A stretch of DNA of 64,000 nt, from the NCBI GenBank assembly GCA_009841115.1, contig VXML01000079.1, positions 62,001 to 126,000 of the forward strand, written 5' to 3'. This stretch comes from Gemmatimonadota bacterium. GTDB lineage: Bacteria > Latescibacterota > UBA2968 > UBA8231. Below, piece by piece: positions 1 through 7,546 of the stretch; the first letter of the stretch is position 1, and every line of letters starts with the position of its first letter. The position numbers and the translations under genes were made by a program. Below the pieces are notes generated by a model. It ran no database searches, was not told the origin of the DNA, and saw only the letters and a list, made by a program, of their open reading frames with translations.

Positions 1-2
1 CC

Positions 3-2123
3 CTAGAGTTGGGAGGTGGCGAGCTAGTCGTAGCCTCGCCCGACGACGAAACCGAGGAACGCTTCAGCCGCCGCTACTCCTGCCCAGAGTGTGGCCGGGC
101 CTTTTCGCCGCTATCGCCGCAGTGCTTCTCCTTCAACCACCAGCAAGGCATGTGCCAAGTTTGCGAGGGATTGGGGTTAGGGCAGGGTGTTGATCGCGAG
201 CGGATCGTAGTACCGCATCTCAGCGTACGCGAGGGGGCCATCCGCGCTTGGGGAGCGGTGCAAGACCCGGCGTTTGACCGCCTGCTCTCGGTCGCGGGAG
301 AAGCCTTGGGCTTCAGCTTGGACACGCCGTATGCCGCACTCGCGCCCGAGGCCCGGCGCACCCTGCTCTACGGCGCGCCCGAGCAGCAATTGACCGTAGA
401 AAACCTCAGCTTCCGCTACACCGGCGTCCTGCCGCCCCTCGACGAGTACGCGAGCACCAGCAAGCGACACCGGCATCTCTTGGGCCAAGTCCCGTGTTCG
501 GCGTGCGAAGGCAGCCGTCTTAAGACCGACAGCCGCGCCGTGTACCTGCGCGACAAAAGCATCGTCCAAGTCGCCCGCCTGCCCATCGCCGAGAGCCTGT
601 CTTTCTTCCGCGATATGCACCTGCACGAGCGCGAGCGCGACATCGCCGGCGAGCTGTTGCAGGAAATCCGCACGCGCCTCGGCTTTTTAGAGCGCGTCGG
701 CCTTGGTTATATCGACTTGGCGCGACGCGCCGCGACCTTGTCCGGCGGCGAGGCCCAGCGCATCCGCCTCGCCTCCCAGATCGGCTCCGGCCTCACTGGC
801 GTGCTCTACCTGCTCGACGAGCCGACCATCGGCCTGCATCCGCGCGACAACGCCCGGCTGTTGGAAGCCCTCAACTCCCTGAAGGACTTGGGCAATACCA
901 TCGTCTTAGTCGAACACGACCGCGACACCCTCGAAGAGGCCGACCACATCGTCGATCTCGGCCCAGGTGCGGGCAGCGAGGGAGGCAACCTCGTCGCGTC
1001 CGGGATACCCAGCCAACTCGGCAACGGCCGACAGTCGCTCACCAGCGCGTACCTGCGCGGCGAATTGCACATCCCGATTCCGACCAACCGCCGCAAAAGC
1101 CGCCGCGAGCAACTCGTAGTGCGCGGCGCGCGCCAGCACAACCTCAAAAACATCGACGTGCCCATCCCGCTCAGCCGCCTCGTGTGCGTCACCGGCGTCT
1201 CGGGGTCGGGCAAGTCCTCGCTGGTGGAAAGCGTGCTCTTCAACGCGCTGGCCAACGAACTGCACAAGGCCAACCGCCCAGTCGGCGAGCACGACCAAAT
1301 CGACGGGGTTGAGCACATCGACAAGGTCATCCACATCGACCAAACCCCCATCGGCCACTCCCCGCGCTCCACCCCGGCCACCGTCATGGGCGTCTTCGAC
1401 CTGATGCGCCAGCTCTACGCGGACCTGCCAGACGCCAAGGTCGCCGGTTTTGCGGCCGGGCGCTTCAGTTTTAACAAGCCCGGGGGCCGCTGCGAGACCT
1501 GCGAGGGGCTTGGGCAGCGCTGCATTGAAATGCACTTCTTGCCCGATGTGTGGGTCGAATGCGACCACTGCCGCGGCCAGCGCTACACGCCCGAAGTGCT
1601 GCGGGTGCAGTTCAAGGGGCATTCGATTGCCGACGTGCTGCAGATGCGGGTGCGCGATGCGCTCGTCCTCTGCGAAAACATTCCCCGCATTCGCAAGCGC
1701 CTGCAAATCATGGAAGACGTGGGCTTGGGCTACATGTCCTTGGGACAGTCCTCCACCACCCTGTCCGGCGGCGAAGCCCAGCGCCTCAAGCTAGCCGCGG
1801 AATTGTGCCGCCCCGACACCGGGCAGACCCTCTACATCCTCGACGAGCCAACCACTGGTCTGCACTTAGCCGACATTGAGTGCCTGCTCGCCGTGCTCCA
1901 CCGCCTCGTCGATGCCGGCAACACCATGGTCGTCATCGAGCACAACATGGATGTCATCAAGACCGCAGATCACCTCATCGACTTGGGGCCAGAGGGGGGC
2001 GATCAAGGGGGGATGCTCGTCGTCGCAGGTGCGCCGGAAAAAGTCGCCCAGAGCCGGCAATCGCACACCGGGCGCATTCTCGCCGACGTGCTGCAGCGCG
2101 ACAAAAAGGCGCAGCGGACATGA
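3..2123 (+). CDS. uvrA: UvrA, excinuclease ABC subunit A (5' end outside window)
   Basis: Damage-recognition ATPase of nucleotide excision repair, acting with UvrB and UvrC in the cytoplasm. The frame is open to the left edge, so the first part (first Walker A and part of the UvrB-binding region) is missing; about 705 residues of a usual ~940 remain. Visible in order: a CPECG...CQVCEGLG region near residues 25-53, a zinc-module CSACEGSRL near 162, ABC signature LSGGEAQRIRLA near 243 with Walker B LLDEPTIGLH, a second P-loop GVSGSGKSS near 397, the C-terminal zinc finger CETCEG...CDHC near 495-525, and a second LSGGEAQR with ILDEPTTGLH. Its stop overlaps the next ATG (ATGA), so the CBM9-like gene is probably translated with it. 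Ordinary UvrA is the best call. A UvrA-like paralogue is possible because the N-terminus is unseen. Confidence 0.93.
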   Translation, partial: LELGGGELVVASPDDETEERFSRRYSCPECGRAFSPLSPQCFSFNHQQGMCQVCEGLGLGQGVDRERIVVPHLSVREGAIRAWGAVQDPAFDRLLSVAGEALGFSLDTPYAALAPEARRTLLYGAPEQQLTVENLSFRYTGVLPPLDEYASTSKRHRHLLGQVPCSACEGSRLKTDSRAVYLRDKSIVQVARLPIAESLSFFRDMHLHERERDIAGELLQEIRTRLGFLERVGLGYIDLARRAATLSGGEAQRIRLASQIGSGLTGVLYLLDEPTIGLHPRDNARLLEALNSLKDLGNTIVLVEHDRDTLEEADHIVDLGPGAGSEGGNLVASGIPSQLGNGRQSLTSAYLRGELHIPIPTNRRKSRREQLVVRGARQHNLKNIDVPIPLSRLVCVTGVSGSGKSSLVESVLFNALANELHKANRPVGEHDQIDGVEHIDKVIHIDQTPIGHSPRSTPATVMGVFDLMRQLYADLPDAKVAGFAAGRFSFNKPGGRCETCEGLGQRCIEMHFLPDVWVECDHCRGQRYTPEVLRVQFKGHSIADVLQMRVRDALVLCENIPRIRKRLQIMEDVGLGYMSLGQSSTTLSGGEAQRLKLAAELCRPDTGQTLYILDEPTTGLHLADIECLLAVLHRLVDAGNTMVVIEHNMDVIKTADHLIDLGPEGGDQGGMLVVAGAPEKVAQSRQSHTGRILADVLQRDKKAQRT

Positions 2124-2773
2124 GCGAGTTGTACCTGCCCCAACGCGCCTTTTTCGAGTTCTCCTTTCGCTGCCCTCGGCGGGAGAAATCGCCCAAGATC
2201 GACGGCAACTTGCGCGATTGGGACGACGCAGAGCAGGTGCCCGACCTGATGGCCGTCGATGGCCACCAGCCTTTTGCCTCGGTCTATATGGCCTACGACG
2301 ACAGCGGCCTGTACGTTGCCTGTGAGGTCAAGCGCAAGACGACCTACAAGCTCAATCCGCTCCAACCCGCTGCCGGCGACAGCCTCGAACTCTTCATCGA
2401 CACCCGCGACGTCAAGGAGCACCGCGCCAACCGCTTCTGCCACCGGTTTTACGTCTTGCCCGGCGGCAGCGGCAAGGACGGCAAGCAACCCATCGCCCGC
2501 CAGACTTCCATTGAGGACGCCCGCGAACAGGCACCGCCCTGCCCGGAAGACTCGATTCAGACCGGCCTACGCCGACTCAAGCGGAGCTATCAGCTAGAGA
2601 TCAAACTGCCGGCCGCGGGTCTCAATGGTTTTGCGCCGAGGGAGTTTAGCCGGGTAGGGTTTGCGTACCTGTTGCACGACGCGCAGCACGGCACCCAGTC
2701 TTGGTCGTCCATCTCGGACATGGGCGTAGAACGCGATCCGAGCACTTGGGGCACGGCCGAACTAGTGGACTAG
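2120..2773 (+). CDS. CBM9-like (carbohydrate-binding family 9-like/DOMON-type) protein
   Basis: A 217-residue beta-rich protein. The stretch SPKIDGNLRDWDDA near residue 25, followed by VYMAYDDSGLYVACEV and GDSLELFIDTRD, is the typical start and core of the CBM9-like fold that binds sugar ends in xylanases and also occurs in stand-alone proteins. The ATG chosen at 2120 overlaps the uvrA stop as ATGA; the same frame stays open further upstream inside uvrA, but nothing there looks like this fold. There is no signal peptide, so it is probably cytoplasmic or exported by an unseen route. Being coupled to uvrA is odd for a sugar-binding fold. The substrate cannot be read from the sequence. Confidence 0.75.
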   Translation: MSELYLPQRAFFEFSFRCPRREKSPKIDGNLRDWDDAEQVPDLMAVDGHQPFASVYMAYDDSGLYVACEVKRKTTYKLNPLQPAAGDSLELFIDTRDVKEHRANRFCHRFYVLPGGSGKDGKQPIARQTSIEDAREQAPPCPEDSIQTGLRRLKRSYQLEIKLPAAGLNGFAPREFSRVGFAYLLHDAQHGTQSWSSISDMGVERDPSTWGTAELVD

Positions 2774-2795
2774 GTTTTTACCCAGTGAAGTTGAC

Positions 2796-3215
2796 GTGCT
2801 AGGCGTCGTCTTGGAAGTTCTAACGAGTAGTGAGGAAAAGGGACTCTTGAAAGTCACCGTAACCATTCGCAATCCGGCTGAGCCGCACCGCACTTGGGAA
2901 GGACTGTTTCTGGTCGATACTGGGGCGACGGATTGCCTCGTCCCAAGGCAGCACCTCGCAGCCATCGGCCTTGAGCCGCAAGGCCAGCGGACATACGAGT
3001 TGGCCAATGGGACCGAACTCAAGCTCGACATCGGGGTCGGGCAAATCGAATTCATGGGCGAATTCGTCGGCGGCACGATTATCTTCGGCAACGCGGACGC
3101 CGAGCCGCTGCTGGGGGTAACGGCCCTCGAATCGGTGGGCATTGAAGTGGATCCGCTCAATCAGCGACTGAAAAGACTGCCGGCGGTACGGCTTAAACGG
3201 GTGGGCGGGCATTGA
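2796..3215 (+). CDS. Retropepsin-like aspartic protease (clan AA)
   Basis: A 139-residue single-domain protein of the small bacterial clan AA aspartic protease group. The active-site motif FLVDTGATDCLVP (DTGA, residues about 44-47) is followed by YELANGTELKLDIG and then LLGVTALESVGIEVDP, which are the usual conserved blocks of this family. Such proteins act as dimers, each giving one Asp. The frame starts with GTG at 2796; there is no convincing ribosome site and a start slightly upstream cannot be excluded. No signal peptide. A decayed copy of its 3' half lies just downstream (3330-3411 and 7341-7367), so the gene has been duplicated here. The substrate is unknown. Confidence 0.78.
   Translation: MLGVVLEVLTSSEEKGLLKVTVTIRNPAEPHRTWEGLFLVDTGATDCLVPRQHLAAIGLEPQGQRTYELANGTELKLDIGVGQIEFMGEFVGGTIIFGNADAEPLLGVTALESVGIEVDPLNQRLKRLPAVRLKRVGGH
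3181..3207 (+). repeat. 27-bp direct repeat, copy 1 (3' end of retropepsin gene)
   Basis: This stretch codes for the last residues of the retropepsin-like protease. It recurs with two mismatches at 7341-7367, on the far side of the first large serine protease gene. See the pseudogene entries for the interpretation. Confidence 0.7.
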
Positions 3216-3329
3216 GGCATTCTTCGAGATAGAGGATATGAGCCGGCGATCATCTGTACCAGATTGCCCTTCCGTTGTTTGGCTGACCAGAAGACAGAGC
3301 CGCCAGCGGCGACTGCTTAGCTCAACCGG

Positions 3330-3411
3330 CGACACGATGCTCTTCGGCACTGCTAGAGGTAACGGCCTCGAACCGGTGGGAAGGGAAGTGGCTCGGCTCA
3401 ATCAAAGAGTT
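3330..3411 (+). pseudogene. Remnant of a second retropepsin-like gene (3' part, first fragment)
   Basis: The bases here align with 3085-3170 of the intact retropepsin gene. Shared elements include ATCTTCGGC/CTCTTCGGC, GGTAACGGCC, CTCGAAYCGGTGGG, GAAGTGG and GCTCAATCA. The frame reads TMLFGTARGNGLEPVG where the intact gene reads TIIFGNADAEPLLGV...ESVG, so the middle has lost bases. The fragment stops where the minus-strand serine protease gene begins, and the expected continuation (CGGCGGTAYGGCTTAAACGG) is found at 7341 beyond that gene. This is best read as a duplicated, decayed gene that was later split. Confidence 0.55.
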
Positions 3412-6400
3412 AAAACAAATCCGCCAACTCTTCCTCGTCTTCCGCTGCGGGGCTATCAGGAGCGGGAGTGCCAATCGGCACCAGGTCAAATGCGTCCTTA
3501 ACGGCTTGCCAGGGGGAGAATATCACCCCCCTGTCACCAGGGAGTATTCCTTCGTGCACTCCCACAATCCATACATTCCCATCTTCGTCAGGACGGGTGT
3601 AGACCGGAGCACCACTGTCACCTGGGGTGGTTCTATGATCATCAGTGGTGAAAGATGCGTAGTTACTGTATTTGTGGTAACGACCTTCAATGTCTTCCTC
3701 ACGAAATAGAATCTTGTCTTCTTTCGCCACACTCAGGACCGGCACAGCGGAGGCGGCACCGAATGTCTGCAGCTCAAGTCCTTCAGTCACTGCCTGTGAT
3801 CCGACCACGTTGTATGTTTCTCCGTTTGCACCCCGGACAGTAAGGGGAACCAGTCGTTCAAGCTGTTCGCTGTCACCATCCTCGTCAAGGCAGAATGACT
3901 CACCATCACTGCTCCAGGTAAGCGAGCAGCCGGGTGTCTGTGGACGGGGGTAGGCGACAAAGGTGGCATCAGCAGCAATGGAGCGGCTGTCTTCTTCCAG
4001 GTAGAACGGTGACATCCGGTACACCTTGCCGAGGAAGTATTTGATAGATTGTGGCCAGAAGTTTTCACTGTGTCCGATCAGGATGTCGGTGATGGAGTAG
4101 TCAGCAAGCCACCTTCCGTCATCTGTCTCAACTGGCGGTGCGACACCGTGGCCGGATGCGATGAAGCCGCGGGTGCCGTCAGTGTCCTCAACGCCGCCGA
4201 GGGTGATAGTGGTGCATGTTTCGGTGTCTCCACTCCCAATCTTCTGGTTAAATAGCGCATCACCACCCATAGGAGTGTTCTGTTCCGGTGCATACCAGCA
4301 GCCACGCAGAGAAGGATCCCGTTCCTCAGGTTTGACTCGGACAACGACGTCTGCAGGGCTTGGTGCACAGACAGTGCCCACACAGAGGTAGTAGTGGTAC
4401 TGAGTGGTTCTGGTCACCGTCGGTGCCTCGTGAGTACTGGTGATGGTAACGGACGCGTTCGGTGCAAGAGGGCCGGTGGTTGCAGTGTTCGGTTCTCTGG
4501 TGCCGCCGACTCGTGGTGTTGTCGTTGTGCTGGTGTGTCGGTAGATCGTAATAGGTGCGTCGGTTGTTTCACTGCCGGTGTTAGTGACGGTTGCAGTGAT
4601 AGTGATTGCGTAAGTTGATTGCACTGACGGTGGTGTTGCGGAGATGTCGGTAAAGGAGAAGTCAGTAGTTGTTGGTATCTCTGGTTCCTCTTCTGTTGCC
4701 CGCACAGCAATCTGTGCTGCGGATGTACAGTTGTTGGTAGCATCCACTTCATCGTCTGTCTGGTCAACACAGAGGTAGAAGGAGTAGGTTCCGGGTGTCA
4801 TCGGTGCACGGCTCTTGAGCTGTCTGACAACAGAAGATCCTGCCGGCACAGGTGCCAGAAGAGATCGTGCGGCCTGGATACCACCGTCTCGTGGTGTTGT
4901 CGTTGCTCTGGTATGCCGGAAGAGACGAATCCAAGTAGTATCTGCGTCAGTGTCCCCGGTGTTCGCAATACGGGCGGAGAAGGTGAGCAGGCTGCCTGAT
5001 GTTGTTAGTCGCGGCGGCGAGCGGGAGAAGGCCGCGGTCAGATCTGGTCCTTCCCCCTCTTGCGGCTCGTCCTCTGGAGTGGCCGGAGTCGGTGTTACCA
5101 CCACCGAACCCGGTCCAGCCGCAATCATCACGTTGTCAACCGCGACGGTGGTGAAATCGTTCTGCGTGACGCCGAAAAACCGAAGCGTGAAGCGGTCGCT
5201 GATCTGGTCGCCAGACAGCGTGAACGTCTCCAAGTGCCACTGACCGTCCGCATGCCGCTTGTCCCAGTTCGTCAGACGGCGGTACGAGCCGTTGTTGCCG
5301 AGATCAACGCCGAGGAACTCACCATTCCCCATACCCGGATCCATCCAGCGGTAGAAGGAGAGGGTGACCGAATCATACGCCGAGAGGTCAACGGGCGTCT
5401 CAAGGGTCAGGAGGCAAAACGTGCAGCCTTCGGCCTGGGCGACAATGTTGCCCGGTCCTTCGCCCGGAACCGTCGCCGCCGCCGACAGCGAAGCCGCTTC
5501 CCACGTCGTGGTCCGCCATGCCCCCAAGCCGTCCTGAAACGTCTCCAAGAACAGGTTGACCGACTCTTCGGTTTCGGGGACCTCCTGTGCCGGGGTCACG
5601 GTCAGCGTCCAAGAATTCAGCGTCCCGGCATCCCCCCGTTCATAGTCACCCACGCGAAGCTGCCACGTACCCTGCGCCGCCTGACCTTGCAACTCCGTGC
5701 TAATCGGCAACGCACCGACGAGGTTATCGGCCGGATCAGTCCCCTCGCGCACTCCGTCGAACAGGTTGACCACCGCGCCACTCGGTGCGACCAGATCAAC
5801 CTTCAGATCGCCTCGGGAGGGGTGGGTGATATCCACCGTCACGGCCACCGAGCCGACCGTCACGTCCTCGGGCACCGTAATGCTACCCACCCCCTGCTGC
5901 GCCTTGCCGTTATCGGGCAACGCGGCGTTGGGCGAGTCCGCAAAGGACATCGGCGACCCAAAGCGCGTCACCGGAGCCACCTGCCGGAGCGCGGTCGTCG
6001 CCGGCCGCCGCCGCACCTTGCCAGCCTGTCGAATAACCCCAACCGACGGCTCCACGTGAATCGGCGTGGCCGGAAAGCGCTGCTTCAGGGCTTCGTAAAT
6101 CTGCTTGCCGCCCTGTGCCGTCCAGTAGGCGCGGTCAATGCCCAAGTACAGCCGATCCGCGCCATCGTCATCCGGCATAATCCCCGAGATGAGCACCGGC
6201 ACCCCGTCGAGCAGCCGCGCCACCGTGGGGTCGGATTGCTCCGTGCCGGAAAGCGACGCCCACACCACTTCTGTCACCGGATCGAGCGAATACCCACCCG
6301 GTTGCCCTATCCGCAATGACGAGACCTCAGAATCGGACGGATTGGCCACATAGGCGGCCAACAGCCCTGCGTCATCCAGCTCAACCCGACCATCGCAGTT

Positions 6401-7252
6401 GACATCGCCCAACGTCATCAGGCCGGGGTGGGGAAGCGACAGGGCGGGATCAACACTCAACATAGCCACCAGCAACCCGTCGTCTAGGTCCACTTGGTCA
6501 TCAGCATTCACATCGCCTAACAGGCCCTCCAGCGACGCCACCACCTTCCCCCACCCATGCGGCTGTGCCGCCAGTTCAATATCCACCGGCCCCGGACCTG
6601 CTTCGACACCAAAGTCCGAGTCCACATACGCAACCAACCCGTCCCCCGACACCACCAACCCATACCTCCCAGACGATCCCGCCGCCAGCGGCACCGCCGC
6701 CACGCTCGCCCCACCCAACGGCACCCCCGCCTGCCCATCCATTAGCACCATCTTGCCCGTCCAATGCACGCCATCCACCGTCAGACGGTAGAAATACACC
6801 CCCGAAGCGGCCGCACCACCTGCCGCATCCGTGCCATCCCACCGCGCCCGATACGCCCCGGCCGCTTGCTGGTCATCCACCAGCGTCGCCACCCGCTGGC
6901 CGAGGATGTTGAACACCTCCAACCGCACCTGTGAGGTCGCCGCCAGTTGATAGGGAATGATCGTCGAGGGATTGAACGGATTGGGATAGTTTGCTCCCAG
7001 CGCAACCTCCTGCGGCAGTACCAAAGCCGCACTTCCCGCCGCCAGCGGCAGCGCAAACTGCCCGGTCTCGTCGGTGGTGGCTTGCCCCACCGGCCCTCGG
7101 CGTAGATCAGCTACGTCAAACAGCACCACCTGTGCACTCACCACCGGCGACCCATCCGCCAGCCGCACCTGACCCGAAATGATCGGCGACGAGGCCAGAC
7201 TCGCGTGAACAGAAAACAACAAGCCAACCAAGCAGATCAGTAGAAACTGCAT
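3410..7252 (-). CDS. Large secreted modular S1-type serine protease with FlgD-like, dockerin, P and CARDB domains
   Basis: A 1280-residue exported protein. Residues 1-20 are a signal peptide (hydrophobic LLICLVGLL...). Then: a carboxypeptidase-regulatory-like beta domain (about 25-75); an FCB-type FlgD/sorting-like module starting NYPNPFNPSTIIPYQL (88-103) and ending YFYRLTV; two dockerin-type calcium repeats GDVNADDQVDLDD (246-258) and GDVNCDGRVELDD (282-294); a proprotein-convertase P domain (about 440-555); a jelly-roll-like region; two CARDB-like domains (about 730-980); and a chymotrypsin-like protease. The triad candidates are His in IASGHG, Asp in AADATFV and Ser1213 in PGDSGAP. The C-terminal tail is acidic. 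AAGG precedes the ATG. It is a tandem paralogue of the gene at 7547-10567. The protease half looks richer in AT than the N-terminal half. Target and final location are unknown; cell-surface or secreted is inferred. Confidence 0.82.
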   Translation of the reverse strand: MQFLLICLVGLLFSVHASLASSPIISGQVRLADGSPVVSAQVVLFDVADLRRGPVGQATTDETGQFALPLAAGSAALVLPQEVALGANYPNPFNPSTIIPYQLAATSQVRLEVFNILGQRVATLVDDQQAAGAYRARWDGTDAAGGAAASGVYFYRLTVDGVHWTGKMVLMDGQAGVPLGGASVAAVPLAAGSSGRYGLVVSGDGLVAYVDSDFGVEAGPGPVDIELAAQPHGWGKVVASLEGLLGDVNADDQVDLDDGLLVAMLSVDPALSLPHPGLMTLGDVNCDGRVELDDAGLLAAYVANPSDSEVSSLRIGQPGGYSLDPVTEVVWASLSGTEQSDPTVARLLDGVPVLISGIMPDDDGADRLYLGIDRAYWTAQGGKQIYEALKQRFPATPIHVEPSVGVIRQAGKVRRRPATTALRQVAPVTRFGSPMSFADSPNAALPDNGKAQQGVGSITVPEDVTVGSVAVTVDITHPSRGDLKVDLVAPSGAVVNLFDGVREGTDPADNLVGALPISTELQGQAAQGTWQLRVGDYERGDAGTLNSWTLTVTPAQEVPETEESVNLFLETFQDGLGAWRTTTWEAASLSAAATVPGEGPGNIVAQAEGCTFCLLTLETPVDLSAYDSVTLSFYRWMDPGMGNGEFLGVDLGNNGSYRRLTNWDKRHADGQWHLETFTLSGDQISDRFTLRFFGVTQNDFTTVAVDNVMIAAGPGSVVVTPTPATPEDEPQEGEGPDLTAAFSRSPPRLTTSGSLLTFSARIANTGDTDADTTWIRLFRHTRATTTPRDGGIQAARSLLAPVPAGSSVVRQLKSRAPMTPGTYSFYLCVDQTDDEVDATNNCTSAAQIAVRATEEEPEIPTTTDFSFTDISATPPSVQSTYAITITATVTNTGSETTDAPITIYRHTSTTTTPRVGGTREPNTATTGPLAPNASVTITSTHEAPTVTRTTQYHYYLCVGTVCAPSPADVVVRVKPEERDPSLRGCWYAPEQNTPMGGDALFNQKIGSGDTETCTTITLGGVEDTDGTRGFIASGHGVAPPVETDDGRWLADYSITDILIGHSENFWPQSIKYFLGKVYRMSPFYLEEDSRSIAADATFVAYPRPQTPGCSLTWSSDGESFCLDEDGDSEQLERLVPLTVRGANGETYNVVGSQAVTEGLELQTFGAASAVPVLSVAKEDKILFREEDIEGRYHKYSNYASFTTDDHRTTPGDSGAPVYTRPDEDGNVWIVGVHEGILPGDRGVIFSPWQAVKDAFDLVPIGTPAPDSPAAEDEEELADLF

Positions 7253-7277
7253 AAAGCCTTATAATCCTTTTCTCTAT

Positions 7278-7436
7278 GGAGACGGAGACGGCGTATTGAC
7301 GAATGCCGTGCGGCGAAAAGACGCTAACTACAACCTCTCCCGGCGGTATGGCTTAAACGGGCGGGCGCGGGAAATGCTGTTGCGCGAAGACGACGGGACG
7401 CGGCGTGAGATGTGGACCGGGGATGTGGCTTAGATT
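7278..7436 (+). pseudogene. Gene fragment behind the first serine protease gene, containing retropepsin 3' repeat
   Basis: A forward frame reads GDGDGVLTNAVRRKDANYN and on to a stop at 7434-7436, ending MWTGDVA. It is open, GC-rich and codon-like but has no start or ribosome site, so it is treated as a fragment. It contains the second copy of the 27-bp retropepsin repeat, read here in another frame (SRRYGLNGR). Together with 3330-3411 it supports insertion of the intervening gene into a duplicated locus. I do not recognise the encoded protein. Confidence 0.3.
7341..7367 (+). repeat. 27-bp direct repeat, copy 2
   Basis: Matches 3181-3207 at 25 of 27 positions, including the core GGCTTAAACGGG. 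The two copies flank the 3410-7252 gene in direct orientation. Confidence 0.7.
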
Positions 7437-7546
7437 ATGTGCGCTCGCACCTGTCCGGCTGGACATGAGGCACTGAACTCCTCATTGCTTACCGTTTCTG
7501 CTGCGCACGTGGCCTTATCACTCCCTCGTGTTCCTTGTGAAGAGAA

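Noticed and set aside
906..1706. 266-codon open frame antisense to uvrA
   Set aside because: The uvrA frame has all family motifs; the antisense frame shows none and reflects high GC at third positions.
5060..6319. 419-codon open frame on the plus strand opposite the first serine protease gene
   Set aside because: It is rich in Arg/His with no domain or ribosome site, and mirrors a GC-rich coding strand. It is an antisense shadow.
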